From positions 186,001-250,000 of the forward strand of contig CAXBFJ010000004.1 in assembly GCA_963975245.1 (NCBI GenBank): 64,000 bases of DNA, written 5' to 3'. This DNA comes from Panacagrimonas sp963975245. Lineage in GTDB: Bacteria; Pseudomonadota; Gammaproteobacteria; Nevskiales; Nevskiaceae. The number at the start of each line of letters is the position of its first letter. The first letter of the stretch is position 1. Both the position numbers and the translations under genes were made by a program. Of this stretch, positions 42,967 to 52,733 are shown piece after piece. The notes under the pieces were generated by a model. It did not search any database. It saw nothing but the letters and a program-made list of their open reading frames with translations, and was not told the DNA's origin.

Positions 42967-44046
42967 GTGAGTGTCGCCCTGTTGCGGGGCGAAAACCTCC
43001 GTCTGTACAAGAAATTTCAGATCGAGCCACACCCGGTGCTCAATCTAATTTTGGGAGACAACGCTGCCGGCAAGACCAGCTTGCTCGAGGCCTTGTTTCT
43101 CACGGCCAGGGGCCGCAGTTTTCGCGCACAGAATCTGGCCGAAGTCTGCGGGCCTGCACAAGCGGGCTGGAACGCATTCGTTGAAACACGTAATGAGTCC
43201 GACATTCACAAGCTGGGCATTGGCTGGACGCGAGACGGAACAGAAATGAGGCTTGATCAGATTAAAGGCGTTCGGATTGCAGAGGTGGTGAAAGCCATGC
43301 CGCTGCAATTAATCGAGCCCTTGTCTCATCGCCTGCTCGAAGAAGGCCCGTCGTATCGGCGCAGTTTTGTGGATTGGGGTGTGTTCCACGTGGAACATCG
43401 CTTTCTGGAAGTCTGGCGACGTTGTCAGCGAGCCCTCAAACAACGCAATAAATCCCTTCGGGAAGCGCTACCGGGTAAGGCTGTATCCGCATGGAACCGG
43501 GAATTGGTTGAGTCTTCAATTGAACTCACCGCCATGCGACAGGCCCACGTGGCCGAGGCCGCGCCAATTTTCCAAAAAGAAGTGGCAGATATGCTCGAAC
43601 AAGGCCGCGCCCGCCTGGAATGGAACCAGGGTTGGCCGGCCGATCAGGACTATGCCGAGCTTCTGGAGCGCAACCTGGCTCAGCACCAGCGCTTGGGCAC
43701 GACTGTCCAAGGACCGCACCGCGCTGAACTGAAAATCACACTGGCTGACGCAAAGGCGAAAGGGCGTGTCAGTCGAGGCCAGCAGAAAATGCTGGTCTCT
43801 GCCATGGTGCTCGCGCAGGCGCAGGTTCTGCGGGCCCATGGTGTGAGCGCTCCAGTGTTGTTGTTGGATGATTTTGCCTCCGAACTGGCTCCCGAATTCC
43901 AAAATCGTCTGGCTAATGCCCTTGGTCGGTACCCCGGGCAGAAGTTTGTTACCGCTTTTTCCATGCCAGACGCTTTCGCGGACGGCGATTCAAAGATGTT
44001 CCACGTGGAACATGGAACAGTCCGCCAGACTGATGCCATTCATTGA
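42967..44046 (+). CDS. recF: DNA replication and repair protein RecF
   Basis: The 359-residue SMC-like ATPase has Walker A 'LGDNAAGKTSLLEALFL', a signature/Walker B region 'RVSRGQQKMLVSAMVLAQAQVL' and 'VLLLDDFASELA'. RecF loads RecA at gaps with RecO and RecR. GTG start at 42967, 12 bp after dnaN, fits the usual dnaN-recF coupling. Length is normal (about 360). Confidence 0.97.
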   Translation: MSVALLRGENLRLYKKFQIEPHPVLNLILGDNAAGKTSLLEALFLTARGRSFRAQNLAEVCGPAQAGWNAFVETRNESDIHKLGIGWTRDGTEMRLDQIKGVRIAEVVKAMPLQLIEPLSHRLLEEGPSYRRSFVDWGVFHVEHRFLEVWRRCQRALKQRNKSLREALPGKAVSAWNRELVESSIELTAMRQAHVAEAAPIFQKEVADMLEQGRARLEWNQGWPADQDYAELLERNLAQHQRLGTTVQGPHRAELKITLADAKAKGRVSRGQQKMLVSAMVLAQAQVLRAHGVSAPVLLLDDFASELAPEFQNRLANALGRYPGQKFVTAFSMPDAFADGDSKMFHVEHGTVRQTDAIH

Positions 44047-44065
44047 TTGAACCAAGAAGTCACTT

Positions 44066-46489
44066 ATGAACGACGAAACCACGCAAAACGAAGACGCTAT
44101 CCAGGGTTCTTACGATTCTTCCTCGATTCGTGTCCTGAAAGGCTTGGAAGCAGTGCGTCAGCGCCCCGGTATGTATATCGGCGATACCGATGACGGCACT
44201 GGCCTGCACCACATGGTGTTTGAAGTCGTCGACAACGCTATTGATGAGGCACTGGCAGGCTGGTGCAGCGAGATTCAGGTGATTTTGCACGACGATAACT
44301 CAGTCAGCGTGCAGGACAACGGTCGAGGTATCCCCACGGATATCCACAAGGAAGAAGGGCGTTCTGCGGCCGAAGTCATTATGACCATATTGCACGCCGG
44401 CGGTAAGTTTGGCGGCAGTGGGTACAAAGTTAGCGGTGGTTTGCACGGAGTTGGCGTTTCTGTGGTGAATGCGCTTTCCGACAAGCTGCTGTTGGATATA
44501 CACAGGGATGGGCAGCACCACCATCAGGAATATCACCTGGGTGAACCACAGGCGCCGCTCGCCGTGGTCGGCCCGACTGAAAAGCGTGGAACGATGGTCC
44601 GATTCCATCCAAGCCCCACGGTCTTTACCAATCTCGATTTCCATTACGACATCCTGGCTAAGCGACTGCGCGAGCTGTCCTTCCTGAACTCCGGGGTTCG
44701 CATCGTTCTCAAGGAAGAATCAAGCGATCGCGAGGACGTCTTTGAATACAAAGGCGGCATTCAGGCGTTTGTCGAGTATCTGAATAAGGCCAAGACCACC
44801 ATCCACAGCAACATCCTGAGCATCAAGACGGAACAGGATGGCGTGGTCGTGGAGGCCGCCTTGCAGTGGAGCGATACCTACACCGAGAACGTGTTTGTAT
44901 ATACCAACAACATTCCCCAGAAGGACGGCGGCACTCATCTAACGGGATTTCGCAATGCGCTGACCCGTGTAATGAACGACTTTCTGGAATCGGAAGGCAT
45001 TTCCAAGCGAGAAAAGATCAATCCGGTGGGCGACGATGCCCGTGAGGGGCTGACGGCGGTTTTGTCGGTGAAGGTGCGAGATCCGAAGTTCTCCAGCCAG
45101 ACCAAGGAAAAGCTCGTTTCTTCAGAGGTCACACCGGTGGTATCCGGTGTTGTAGGCGACAAACTCAAGGAATTCCTGCTAGAGAATCCACGGGAAGCCA
45201 AGCTGATCGCGGCCAAAGTGACTGAGGCGGCAAGGGCTCGCGAGGCGGCAAGAAAGGCGCGGGACCTGAATCGGCGCAAGAGTGTGCTTGATATCGCCGG
45301 CCTGCCGGGTAAGTTGGCTGACTGCCAGGAGAAAGATCCGAGTAAGTCTGAAATTTTCCTGGTTGAGGGCGATTCTGCAGGCGGATCAGCCAAACAGGGT
45401 CGAGACCGGCATTTTCAGGCCATTCTGCCCCTTAAGGGCAAGATTCTGAATGTTGAGCGCGCCAGACTGGAAAAAATGCTGTCCTCAGCAGAAGTCGGGA
45501 CCCTGATCACTGCTTTGGGCTGCGGCATCGGCAAGGAAGACTTCAAGGTCGAAAAGCTGCGCTATCACCGCATCATCATCATGACTGACGCCGACGTGGA
45601 CGGCGCTCATATCCGGACCTTGTTGCTGACCTTCTTCTATCGGCACATGTTTGCCCTGATCGAGAATGGCTACGTCTACATTGCCCAGCCACCGCTCTAC
45701 AAAGTGAAGTCAGGTAAGCAGGAAGCCTATGTGAAGGACGATCATGAATTGTCCGAATGGCTGCTCAAGTCGGCGATGAATAACGTCCAGCTAATTCCAG
45801 CCAGTGGCCAGGAAGCGTTGCCGACCGAAAATCTAGCGGAAATGGTTCGCCAGCAGACCGCTGTTCTAGAGAGCATTCAGCGTCTGAGCCGCCGTTATGA
45901 TCGAAAACTCCTGGAGACTTTGTTCGCCGTAGCGCCTGTTCCCGCTACTGAAGAGGCGCTTTCCTCTTGGGGAGATAATATCGGTAAGATATTGAATATT
46001 AACGATAAAATGGGTTTCTATGAAATCCAGACAGCGCTGCAGGGTGGATCTCCGAGCGCGCGAATCACACGTCGTCTGCACGGCGCAGTTCAGACCATCG
46101 AGCTCGGCCCTGATTTCTTCACCTCACAGGACTATCAGCGCATGGCCAAGCTGCGCGCGGCAAGCGAATCACTGATGGGAGAGGGAGCTGAAATCCGTCG
46201 TGGCGAGAAAGTGCAGGCTGTTGAGAGTTTCGACCAGGCTTACGACTGGATTCAGGCAGAGGCACGCCGCGGCCTGGGCATTCAGCGTTACAAAGGCCTG
46301 GGCGAGATGAATCCGGAGCAGCTCTTCACTACCACACTGGATCCAGAGAACCGCCGACTGGTGCGTGTGATGGTGGAGGATGCCGTGGCTGCAGATCAGA
46401 TGTTCACCACCTTGATGGGAGAGCAGGTCGAGCCACGCCGCGAGTTCATCGAAAAGCATGCCCTGCAGGTTGGCAATCTCGATATCTGA
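44066..46489 (+). CDS. gyrB: DNA gyrase subunit B
   Basis: The 807-residue protein has the GHKL ATPase domain ('EVVDNAIDEALAGW', 'NGRGIP', 'GLHGVGVSVVNALS'), a transducer domain, and the TOPRIM domain ('VEGDSAGGSAKQGRDR', 'MTDADVDGAHI'). Together with GyrA it introduces negative supercoils. The C-terminal 'RRFIEKHAL'-type ending (here RREFIEKHALQVGNLDI) is normal. It starts 20 bp after recF, completing the dnaA-dnaN-recF-gyrB set. Confidence 0.99.
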   Translation: MNDETTQNEDAIQGSYDSSSIRVLKGLEAVRQRPGMYIGDTDDGTGLHHMVFEVVDNAIDEALAGWCSEIQVILHDDNSVSVQDNGRGIPTDIHKEEGRSAAEVIMTILHAGGKFGGSGYKVSGGLHGVGVSVVNALSDKLLLDIHRDGQHHHQEYHLGEPQAPLAVVGPTEKRGTMVRFHPSPTVFTNLDFHYDILAKRLRELSFLNSGVRIVLKEESSDREDVFEYKGGIQAFVEYLNKAKTTIHSNILSIKTEQDGVVVEAALQWSDTYTENVFVYTNNIPQKDGGTHLTGFRNALTRVMNDFLESEGISKREKINPVGDDAREGLTAVLSVKVRDPKFSSQTKEKLVSSEVTPVVSGVVGDKLKEFLLENPREAKLIAAKVTEAARAREAARKARDLNRRKSVLDIAGLPGKLADCQEKDPSKSEIFLVEGDSAGGSAKQGRDRHFQAILPLKGKILNVERARLEKMLSSAEVGTLITALGCGIGKEDFKVEKLRYHRIIIMTDADVDGAHIRTLLLTFFYRHMFALIENGYVYIAQPPLYKVKSGKQEAYVKDDHELSEWLLKSAMNNVQLIPASGQEALPTENLAEMVRQQTAVLESIQRLSRRYDRKLLETLFAVAPVPATEEALSSWGDNIGKILNINDKMGFYEIQTALQGGSPSARITRRLHGAVQTIELGPDFFTSQDYQRMAKLRAASESLMGEGAEIRRGEKVQAVESFDQAYDWIQAEARRGLGIQRYKGLGEMNPEQLFTTTLDPENRRLVRVMVEDAVAADQMFTTLMGEQVEPRREFIEKHALQVGNLDI

Positions 46490-46517
46490 CGGCAGGCGCC
46501 GGGCTACAAAAGATTAA

Positions 46518-46554
46518 ATCGCCACGGTGGATAAACACCTGCCTCCGTGGCGAT
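46518..46554. terminator. Inverted repeat after gyrB, with an embedded DnaA-box-like site
   Basis: Arms ATCGCCACGG (46518-46527) and CCGTGGCGAT (46545-46554) are perfect complements with a 17-base loop. Inside, GGTG and CACC can pair as an alternative stem. Loop-proximal GGTGGATAA (46526-46534) is one base from the DnaA box complement. No T-run follows, so it is only a weak terminator candidate for gyrB and the convergent small gene. Confidence 0.5.
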
Positions 46555-46568
46555 GCTCGAGCAGGAAG

Positions 46569-46847
46569 TCAGCAGGGAAAGGAAACCGAAAAACAGTAAC
46601 CCGTCGTCGTCCCATACTGGCAGGCGTATAGCGTGCTGGTACCAAAGCCCTGAGATTGCGCGGTGCGCATGAACTGATGGCCTTTTTCCTCAAGAATGAA
46701 GACGCCGACTTCATCCGTGCAAAGTTTTGAAGAGACGGTCATCAGTCTGGTGGACTGCGTCTCATCAGAGCGCTCAAACGCTACGGCGGTGGTTGCCAGC
46801 AGGCATAGAACACTCGCGGTGAAGGTGGATTTTAATTGGCTTTGCAT
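46569..46847 (-). CDS. Small secreted cysteine-containing protein
   Basis: The 92-residue protein starts with a Sec signal peptide (LKSTFTASVLCLLATTAVA) and has a mature part of about 70 residues with Cys in 'SSKLCTDEV', 'YACQYG', 'GYCFSV' and the last residue 'FPC'. Four Cys could form two disulfides. No family is recognised. The ATG at 46847 has a good GGGAGAG site; the 11-codon upstream extension is discarded. It lies between gyrB (convergent) and the RND-type gene (divergent). Confidence 0.65.
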   Translation of the reverse strand: MQSQLKSTFTASVLCLLATTAVAFERSDETQSTRLMTVSSKLCTDEVGVFILEEKGHQFMRTAQSQGFGTSTLYACQYGTTTGYCFSVSFPC

Positions 46848-46993
46848 GTCGTCTCTCCCATTCGCTGAAACAGGAATCAACCTTAGTCCTGTGCGGTGCT
46901 CAGAAACACCATCACTCCACCCGGCTCTGAGACATGGCGCACGCGCACAAGCAGCAATCGATCACGCGGTAGCAGCACAGCGTCCTCCAATGC

Positions 46994-49636
46994 ATGCCTG
47001 TACCTGTCGGAATCCATGCGAGTGAGAAGCCGCACTGGAATACTGGCAGCGTGAAACAGCCCACTCAGAATCATCTTCGCCAGCTGCTCGAAACCTGGAG
47101 TCGGTTTGTTTGCGCGCGCGCGAAATATGTCGTCTTCAGCTACGCCGTGCTCACCCTCATATCTGCCTACGCTGCGATAACACACCTGAGCGTGGACACC
47201 GACACCTCCGGGATGCTGTCACCTGAACTGCAATGGCGTCTTGCGGAAGAGCATTTCAAAGCAGCCTTTCCCGACCAGGACTGGAGAATCATTGTTGTCG
47301 TTGACGCGGCGCACCCGGAACAGGCTGAGCGAAGCATCACGAGCATCCTGCAAGCCATCAGCGATCGGCCAGATCTATTCAAGCGCTCTGAAGCACCTTT
47401 CAGCAGCTCATTCTTCAAGCGCAATGGACTGCTCTATCTGAGCCTTGAAGAACTCGAGTCTTTGTCACTCGAACTCGAATCCGCACAAGCTTTGCTGGGC
47501 CGACTTTCCAGGCAGACCAGCCTAGCCGGACTGTTTGATCTCTTGTCGCAGGCCATGAAGGGCCATGAACAAGACGTCACGGATCGTCTGCCTGAAGTGT
47601 TGCGCAGCATTGCACAAGCGATACCGCAAGGCGAAACGCAAACACTTTCATGGCGTGCATTGCTCGCAAAGAAAAGCGATAACCCACCGCCACCCCGTCT
47701 TGTCCTGATACAGGTTGCGAACCAGGACACCGAAAATCTGGCTGTTGAATACCTGCGCAATGTCATCGCCACGCTTCCCGAAGAGCAGGCGCGCAGCATC
47801 GAATTGACCGGTGAAGCACCATTGTGGGTAGATCAACTCAACGCTGCGCGACAAGGGGCGATGCTCTCGGCTGTCCTTGCCCTGGTGCTGGGCGCAACTC
47901 TGTTGTACGCAGGCTTGCAATCGGGTCATCTCGTTGCGGCCTGCGTGATCAGCTTGATGACAGGACTTGTTCTCACAGCGGGATTTGCAAGTGTGACAAT
48001 CGGTCGCCTCAACATGATCTCGGTGGCCTTCGCCACGCTCTACATCGGCATCGCAATTGACTACGGCGTACACCTGAGCCTGCGCTATCGCGAACTCGTA
48101 TTCGACGGTCTTGAGCACAGCAAAGCGCTGATAGAAGCGGCCAGTGGTATTGGGCCTGCATTGAGTTTGTGTGCCTTCACTAGCCTTGCCGCGTTTCTGG
48201 CCTTCATTCCAACAGACTATCCAGGGATATCAGAACTCGGCTGGATCAGCGGCGGCGGCATTCTAATCGGCCTATTCCTCAGCCTGAGTTTGCTCCCAGC
48301 ACTCATTCAACTCATGAGGCCTCAACTGCAACCAGGCAAGACAGCTTTGCTCCATCCACTGCTAGAGCGCCTGGCGAAAATCCCTCATCAACACCCAGGA
48401 AAAATGATCAGTCTCTCGCTGTTGCTCTGCCTGCTGGCGATCCCGGTAGCGCTGCAATTGCAGTTTGATCACAACCCGATGCATCTTAATCCGCCGGAAT
48501 CAGAATCGATGCGCGCTTATGATCGCCTCCGGCACCAAAGCCATTCGCCAATGACGGTCTCCGCCATCGCGCAAGACGAGCAGCAACTGCAACAGCTGAC
48601 GGAAGGTTTCTCAAGTTTGAATGTTGTCGGAAACGTCATCCGTCTTGAAGACTGGGTACCACAAGCGCAAACCGAAAAAATGGAACTGATCGAGGCGCTG
48701 AAGTGGAGCCTCGCATTGCCAGAACAAACGACTCAGACCACGGTTGAACCGGAACGCGATCGACTGGCCATACAAGAACTGCTCAAAGCATCTTCCATGC
48801 GCTTTGACAAAGAAGAAATGCACAGGGCCGCACGCGATCTGCACGCCAAACTCAGCGTCTACACACAAGCAGACGCCGAACAACTGACGCGCCTGCAACA
48901 AGTCTTGCTCGGTGAATTTCCAGCGACCGCGTCAGCCATTCGAGAGGCACTGGAAGCGCAGCCATTTTCGCGCAATGACCTGCCAGACAATCTTGCAAGA
49001 CAATGGCTAAACAATGCGGGTCAATATCGCATCGAGATCACAGCTGCTGATTCGCTTGAACACGACCAAACACTCATTGCATTTGTCGATGCCTTGAACA
49101 CGGTATCGAACCAGATCAGTGGGTCGCCTGTGGCATTCGTGGGCGCCGCGCGCAGTGTGAAATCTGCATTCGTCCAGGCGTTTGCGCTGGCAGCCATATT
49201 GATCTTCGCGCTCCTGATCGTGGTACTGAGAAATGTCGCTGACACGCTCAGAGCGCTCGCACCGCTGATGCTCGGGACAATTATCTTGCTGGCGTGCATG
49301 GTTATGCTCGGTATTCCGATGAACTTTGCCAATGTCATCGCCCTTCCGTTGTTGCTGGGGATGGGTGTCGACATTGGTCTGCTGATGCTCTGGCGTTCGC
49401 GACTGCAATCCAGCGCCGAGGAAAACCCATTAGTGTCGGCCACGGGACGTGCAGTGCTGGTTTGTGTGTTCGCAACACTTGCCAGCTTTGCGTCCCTGAG
49501 TGTTTCAGCCGATCGAGGCATGAGCAGTATCGGTGTCCTGCTCAGTCTGGGTCTGGCAATCCACTTGATGACGACCATCTTGTTGCTGCCAGCGCTGCTG
49601 ACGAAGGTCTCGACAGTCACTTTTAGAAAATCCTGA
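46994..49636 (+). CDS. HpnN/MMPL-type RND transporter
   Basis: The 880-residue inner-membrane protein has two MMPL/RND repeats: each has one helix, a large periplasmic domain and a five-helix bundle (about residues 275-430 and 715-870). The pattern of 'GEAPLWVDQLNAARQGAMLSAVLALVLGATLLY' and 'IAIDYGVHLSLRYREL' (and 'GMGVDIGLLMLWRSRL' in the second) matches hopanoid transporter HpnN and related sterol/lipid exporters. It would move a hydrophobic compound from the inner membrane to a periplasmic carrier. The start is uncertain (ATG 46994 or GTG 47051). Its stop TGA overlaps the start of the MlaC-like gene by one base. Confidence 0.88.
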   Translation: MPVPVGIHASEKPHWNTGSVKQPTQNHLRQLLETWSRFVCARAKYVVFSYAVLTLISAYAAITHLSVDTDTSGMLSPELQWRLAEEHFKAAFPDQDWRIIVVVDAAHPEQAERSITSILQAISDRPDLFKRSEAPFSSSFFKRNGLLYLSLEELESLSLELESAQALLGRLSRQTSLAGLFDLLSQAMKGHEQDVTDRLPEVLRSIAQAIPQGETQTLSWRALLAKKSDNPPPPRLVLIQVANQDTENLAVEYLRNVIATLPEEQARSIELTGEAPLWVDQLNAARQGAMLSAVLALVLGATLLYAGLQSGHLVAACVISLMTGLVLTAGFASVTIGRLNMISVAFATLYIGIAIDYGVHLSLRYRELVFDGLEHSKALIEAASGIGPALSLCAFTSLAAFLAFIPTDYPGISELGWISGGGILIGLFLSLSLLPALIQLMRPQLQPGKTALLHPLLERLAKIPHQHPGKMISLSLLLCLLAIPVALQLQFDHNPMHLNPPESESMRAYDRLRHQSHSPMTVSAIAQDEQQLQQLTEGFSSLNVVGNVIRLEDWVPQAQTEKMELIEALKWSLALPEQTTQTTVEPERDRLAIQELLKASSMRFDKEEMHRAARDLHAKLSVYTQADAEQLTRLQQVLLGEFPATASAIREALEAQPFSRNDLPDNLARQWLNNAGQYRIEITAADSLEHDQTLIAFVDALNTVSNQISGSPVAFVGAARSVKSAFVQAFALAAILIFALLIVVLRNVADTLRALAPLMLGTIILLACMVMLGIPMNFANVIALPLLLGMGVDIGLLMLWRSRLQSSAEENPLVSATGRAVLVCVFATLASFASLSVSADRGMSSIGVLLSLGLAIHLMTTILLLPALLTKVSTVTFRKS

Positions 49637-50262
49637 TGAGAAATACCCGCCTGAAAAACGGTCTGATCAGTTTCTGCATCTTGACCTGTGCCTCGATCGC
49701 CACGGCTGCTCCTGTCGGCCCCGATTTGGTCACAAACCAGTTACACCTGCTCCTGTTGAACAACATGAAGCAAGGTGAACACCAGACCTGCCTGTCACGC
49801 CTTGAAAAGCTATCGCCGATGGTAGAGCGCGCTTTTGATATTGAATTCATATCCAGACAAGTCCTTCGTCGATCATGGAAAACCATGACGCCGGAACTCC
49901 AAGGGCGCTTCATTGCACTTCTAAAGCAACAGATTGCGCTGAGTTATGCGCTGAACTTTGATGCCTACGCGGGAGAATCCTTTGTTCCTGAGATTTTTGA
50001 TCCGGAAGGAAAGCAAAGCGCCAAACATCTGGTGAGGTTTCATCGACCTGATCAACCACCACTGCAATTTGAGTACGTCTTGCGTCTTCGTCAGGATATC
50101 TGGCGCATTGCCAACATCGTGGTCGACGGAGTGAGTGATCTTGCGTTGCGTTCAGCTCAGTACCGAACGGCGATCCGTGATGGCGGCATCACGCATCTTC
50201 TGGACACCCTTTCCGGGCAGATCGAACAGTCGCGCCAGAACTGCGTTGGGGTATCGTATTGA
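49636..50262 (+). CDS. MlaC/HpnM-type periplasmic lipid-carrier protein
   Basis: The 208-residue protein has a signal peptide (LISFCILTCASIATA|AP) and the MlaC/Ttg2D ('toluene tolerance') fold: 'FDIEFISRQVLRRSWKTMTPELQGRFIALLKQQIALSYALNFDAY', 'WRIANIVVDGVSDLALRSAQYRTAI'. Such proteins shuttle a lipid across the periplasm; in hopanoid clusters the homologue HpnM accompanies HpnN. Its ATG overlaps the RND stop, and the next gene's TTG overlaps its own stop by 4 bp, so all three are translationally coupled. Confidence 0.88.
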   Translation: MRNTRLKNGLISFCILTCASIATAAPVGPDLVTNQLHLLLLNNMKQGEHQTCLSRLEKLSPMVERAFDIEFISRQVLRRSWKTMTPELQGRFIALLKQQIALSYALNFDAYAGESFVPEIFDPEGKQSAKHLVRFHRPDQPPLQFEYVLRLRQDIWRIANIVVDGVSDLALRSAQYRTAIRDGGITHLLDTLSGQIEQSRQNCVGVSY

Positions 50263-52640
50263 TCCGGCTCCGAACCGCTGTGCTCTCGTCATTGGCTGTG
50301 TGCAGCCTCGGCGCACCTTTGCAGGCAAACCAGCAAGACGAGGAACTTCCCACGATTGTTGTCACCGCGCAGAAGGTGACGCAATCCCAGGATCAGGTTC
50401 CTGCATCCATCAGCGTGGTGAACGAAGGCGTGTTTCGTGACAACGCGTCCAGGTCATTCAGTGATCTCCAGGACTTCACGCCAAACCTGAGCATGTCACT
50501 CTCCGGAAGCGCCGGAACATTCGGGATTCGTGGGCTGACGACACCCGATACCAACACGGCGTTTGAACCCAGTGTTGCCACCACCGTCGACGGTGTTTCA
50601 TATGGGCGTTCTAATTTCCTCATCGGCTTTTTCAACGACATTGATCACATAGAAGTCTTGCGCGGGCCGCAGGGGACGCTAACAGGCAAGAATGCGACGG
50701 CCGGACTCTTGAATCTGGTCACCCGCGCACCCGAAGCAGGCCATGCTGTAGGTTCAGAATTTCTGTTCCAGAGCATTGGCGATGTTTCTCTGCGTCCCGT
50801 TGCCAATTTCGCATTCGGCGACTCTGCAGCCATTCGGATATCAGGCATCTATGACGCCGGCAACGGCTCCCGCTTGAAGAATCCGTTTCTCGATCGGGAT
50901 GAAGACAACACCGAGCAATCGAGTACGCGGTTGCGATTACGATACTTGGCAGGCGATACGCTCACCATTGATCTGGGTGCGTTTCACTCTCGGCAGAACG
51001 CCAACTTCAACATTTTTCAGCTGACCCATGCCACTCCGGAAATGCTGGCGGCGGCGCGCACGTACGATGCAACCGCAGAAGCGCGCTTCGACGATCAGAC
51101 CTCGGCTAATTTCCCAAGTAAGGAGGATGCACGTTTCGCTGGAACGAGCCTGACCTTGGAATGGCAGCCGCCTACCTTCTTGCAACTGCTCGACCCCCTG
51201 ATTACATCCGTATCAGCCTGGGCGCGTGCCACAACTGAGCATCGCGATTTCGACGCGGACTTCACCGCCATCCCCTTCATCACCGACCGTCTTGCAGAGC
51301 CCTCGGTGTTCCAGCAGTTCAGCGAAGAACTGCGCCTTGCAGCCACCGCGCCAGATTTGTTCGGATGGGGACAGGGAATGCACTTCGTGACTGGCCTCTA
51401 CATTTACGATTCAAGCTTCAGCACTTCCGATATTTTCTCTCTCGAAGATCTGGGCGCTGCCTTCACCTACATCACTGCAGCCAATGCAGGGTCGATGAAC
51501 AATGCAAATCCAAACAACGCCGGCGGAATTGCCGGTGCTCTGGGTCCAGGTTTCAGTGAGCTGCTGGCGCTGCTCAATCCGCTTACCAGTCCGCTGATCG
51601 GTGAAACGCAATCCGCCAGTGTGACGCTGGACCAGACCGCGCAATCGATCGCCTACTTCGGTCAGTTTGAGCATCTGATCTTCGAAGACTGGGCAATCAT
51701 TGGCGGATTGCGTTACGGCGTAGAGCGCAAAAAGGCGCGTGCCACCAGCACGGCACAAGGCGTGCTGGTGCCATTGATTGCCGATCAATCCGACCATGAC
51801 ACGCGCCTGTCACGCATCGAGCACGATCTTTCTCCCAAGGCCGGACTCAAGTGGCTACCCAGTGCGAATGTACAGATGTATGCCACCTGGGGGCGGGCAT
51901 ACAAGAGCGGCGGCTTCAACGCCTTGCCCCTGAATGATCGCAACATCGAGTACGGCCGCGAACTCGCTACCGGCTACGAAGTGGGCAGCAAATTTTCCGG
52001 AGAACTTCTGGGCTCGCCATATCGCGCTTCCCTGGCTGTGTTTTCTACCGATTATGAAGACCTGCAGGTCTCGACCTTCCTCGGCGGCAGCTTTGTCATT
52101 CTCAATGCTGCCGAAGTGCGAACGCAGGGTTTCGAGTGGGAGATGCAGTGGTTACCACCGATTCAAGATATGAGTCTCCAGGCTTCGGTGGGTTACGCCC
52201 GGGCGCGGTATCTGAGTTATCCCAACGCGCCCAATCGATCCGATGCCGAAGCGCCGTCGCAGGATTTGCGCGGGCAGCCGCTCGCGTTTGCACCTCTGTG
52301 GACCGCCAATCTTGTCCCTTCCTACAGCCCCTACCTGAGCGAGCATTTCGATGTGATGTTCTCGCTCAATCTGAGTTTCAAGGACGAGCGCTTTACGGAT
52401 CTGGACAACGATCCGCGCAAACTTCAGTCCGCCACCACCACGCTGGATCTCCGCGCGGCCCTGAGCGATCCCCAACAAGCTTGGCGACTGAACCTGGTTG
52501 CGCACAACCTGACCGGCGAGAAAATTTCCGATCAATCCATCAGCCAGCCGCTAGCCCCGGGAAACTTTGTTGCAACGCGAACCGACCATGGTCGCTACTG
52601 GTCTTTATCCTTGAGCTACCATTTTCATGCGCTTCACTAG
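50259..52640 (+). CDS. TonB-dependent outer-membrane receptor
   Basis: The 793-residue protein has a signal peptide ('TAVLSSLAVCSLGAPLQA'), a TonB-box-like 'EELPTIVVTAQK', the plug domain with 'FGIRGLTTPD', 'VATTVDGVSYGR' and 'DIDHIEVLRGPQGTLTGKNATAGLLNLVTRAP', then a beta-barrel ending in 'RYWSLSLSYHF' plus four extra residues (HALH). Start TTG at 50259 overlaps the MlaC-like stop. It takes up a siderophore, vitamin or hydrophobic compound by TonB energy; the lipid-carrier partners argue for a hydrophobic substrate, which is inference. Confidence 0.92.
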   Translation: MIRLRTAVLSSLAVCSLGAPLQANQQDEELPTIVVTAQKVTQSQDQVPASISVVNEGVFRDNASRSFSDLQDFTPNLSMSLSGSAGTFGIRGLTTPDTNTAFEPSVATTVDGVSYGRSNFLIGFFNDIDHIEVLRGPQGTLTGKNATAGLLNLVTRAPEAGHAVGSEFLFQSIGDVSLRPVANFAFGDSAAIRISGIYDAGNGSRLKNPFLDRDEDNTEQSSTRLRLRYLAGDTLTIDLGAFHSRQNANFNIFQLTHATPEMLAAARTYDATAEARFDDQTSANFPSKEDARFAGTSLTLEWQPPTFLQLLDPLITSVSAWARATTEHRDFDADFTAIPFITDRLAEPSVFQQFSEELRLAATAPDLFGWGQGMHFVTGLYIYDSSFSTSDIFSLEDLGAAFTYITAANAGSMNNANPNNAGGIAGALGPGFSELLALLNPLTSPLIGETQSASVTLDQTAQSIAYFGQFEHLIFEDWAIIGGLRYGVERKKARATSTAQGVLVPLIADQSDHDTRLSRIEHDLSPKAGLKWLPSANVQMYATWGRAYKSGGFNALPLNDRNIEYGRELATGYEVGSKFSGELLGSPYRASLAVFSTDYEDLQVSTFLGGSFVILNAAEVRTQGFEWEMQWLPPIQDMSLQASVGYARARYLSYPNAPNRSDAEAPSQDLRGQPLAFAPLWTANLVPSYSPYLSEHFDVMFSLNLSFKDERFTDLDNDPRKLQSATTTLDLRAALSDPQQAWRLNLVAHNLTGEKISDQSISQPLAPGNFVATRTDHGRYWSLSLSYHFHALH

Positions 52641-52733
52641 AGGCCCGATGCTTGGCCCAAACCGTCGACATGGCGCATCATCGGGTCTTTGCTGCACCAC
52701 TGGCAGCAACCTTTTCCTGACTCTGAGAACAAC

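Noticed and set aside
46883..47185. 100-codon minus-strand frame before the RND gene
   Set aside because: It overlaps the start of the RND gene on the other strand and has no family pattern; the possible short 44-codon form from 47017 has no good support either.
46994..50262. A hopanoid biosynthesis cluster
   Set aside because: HpnN- and HpnM-like genes are present, but no squalene-hopene cyclase or other hpn gene is in the window, so hopanoid transport is not claimed.
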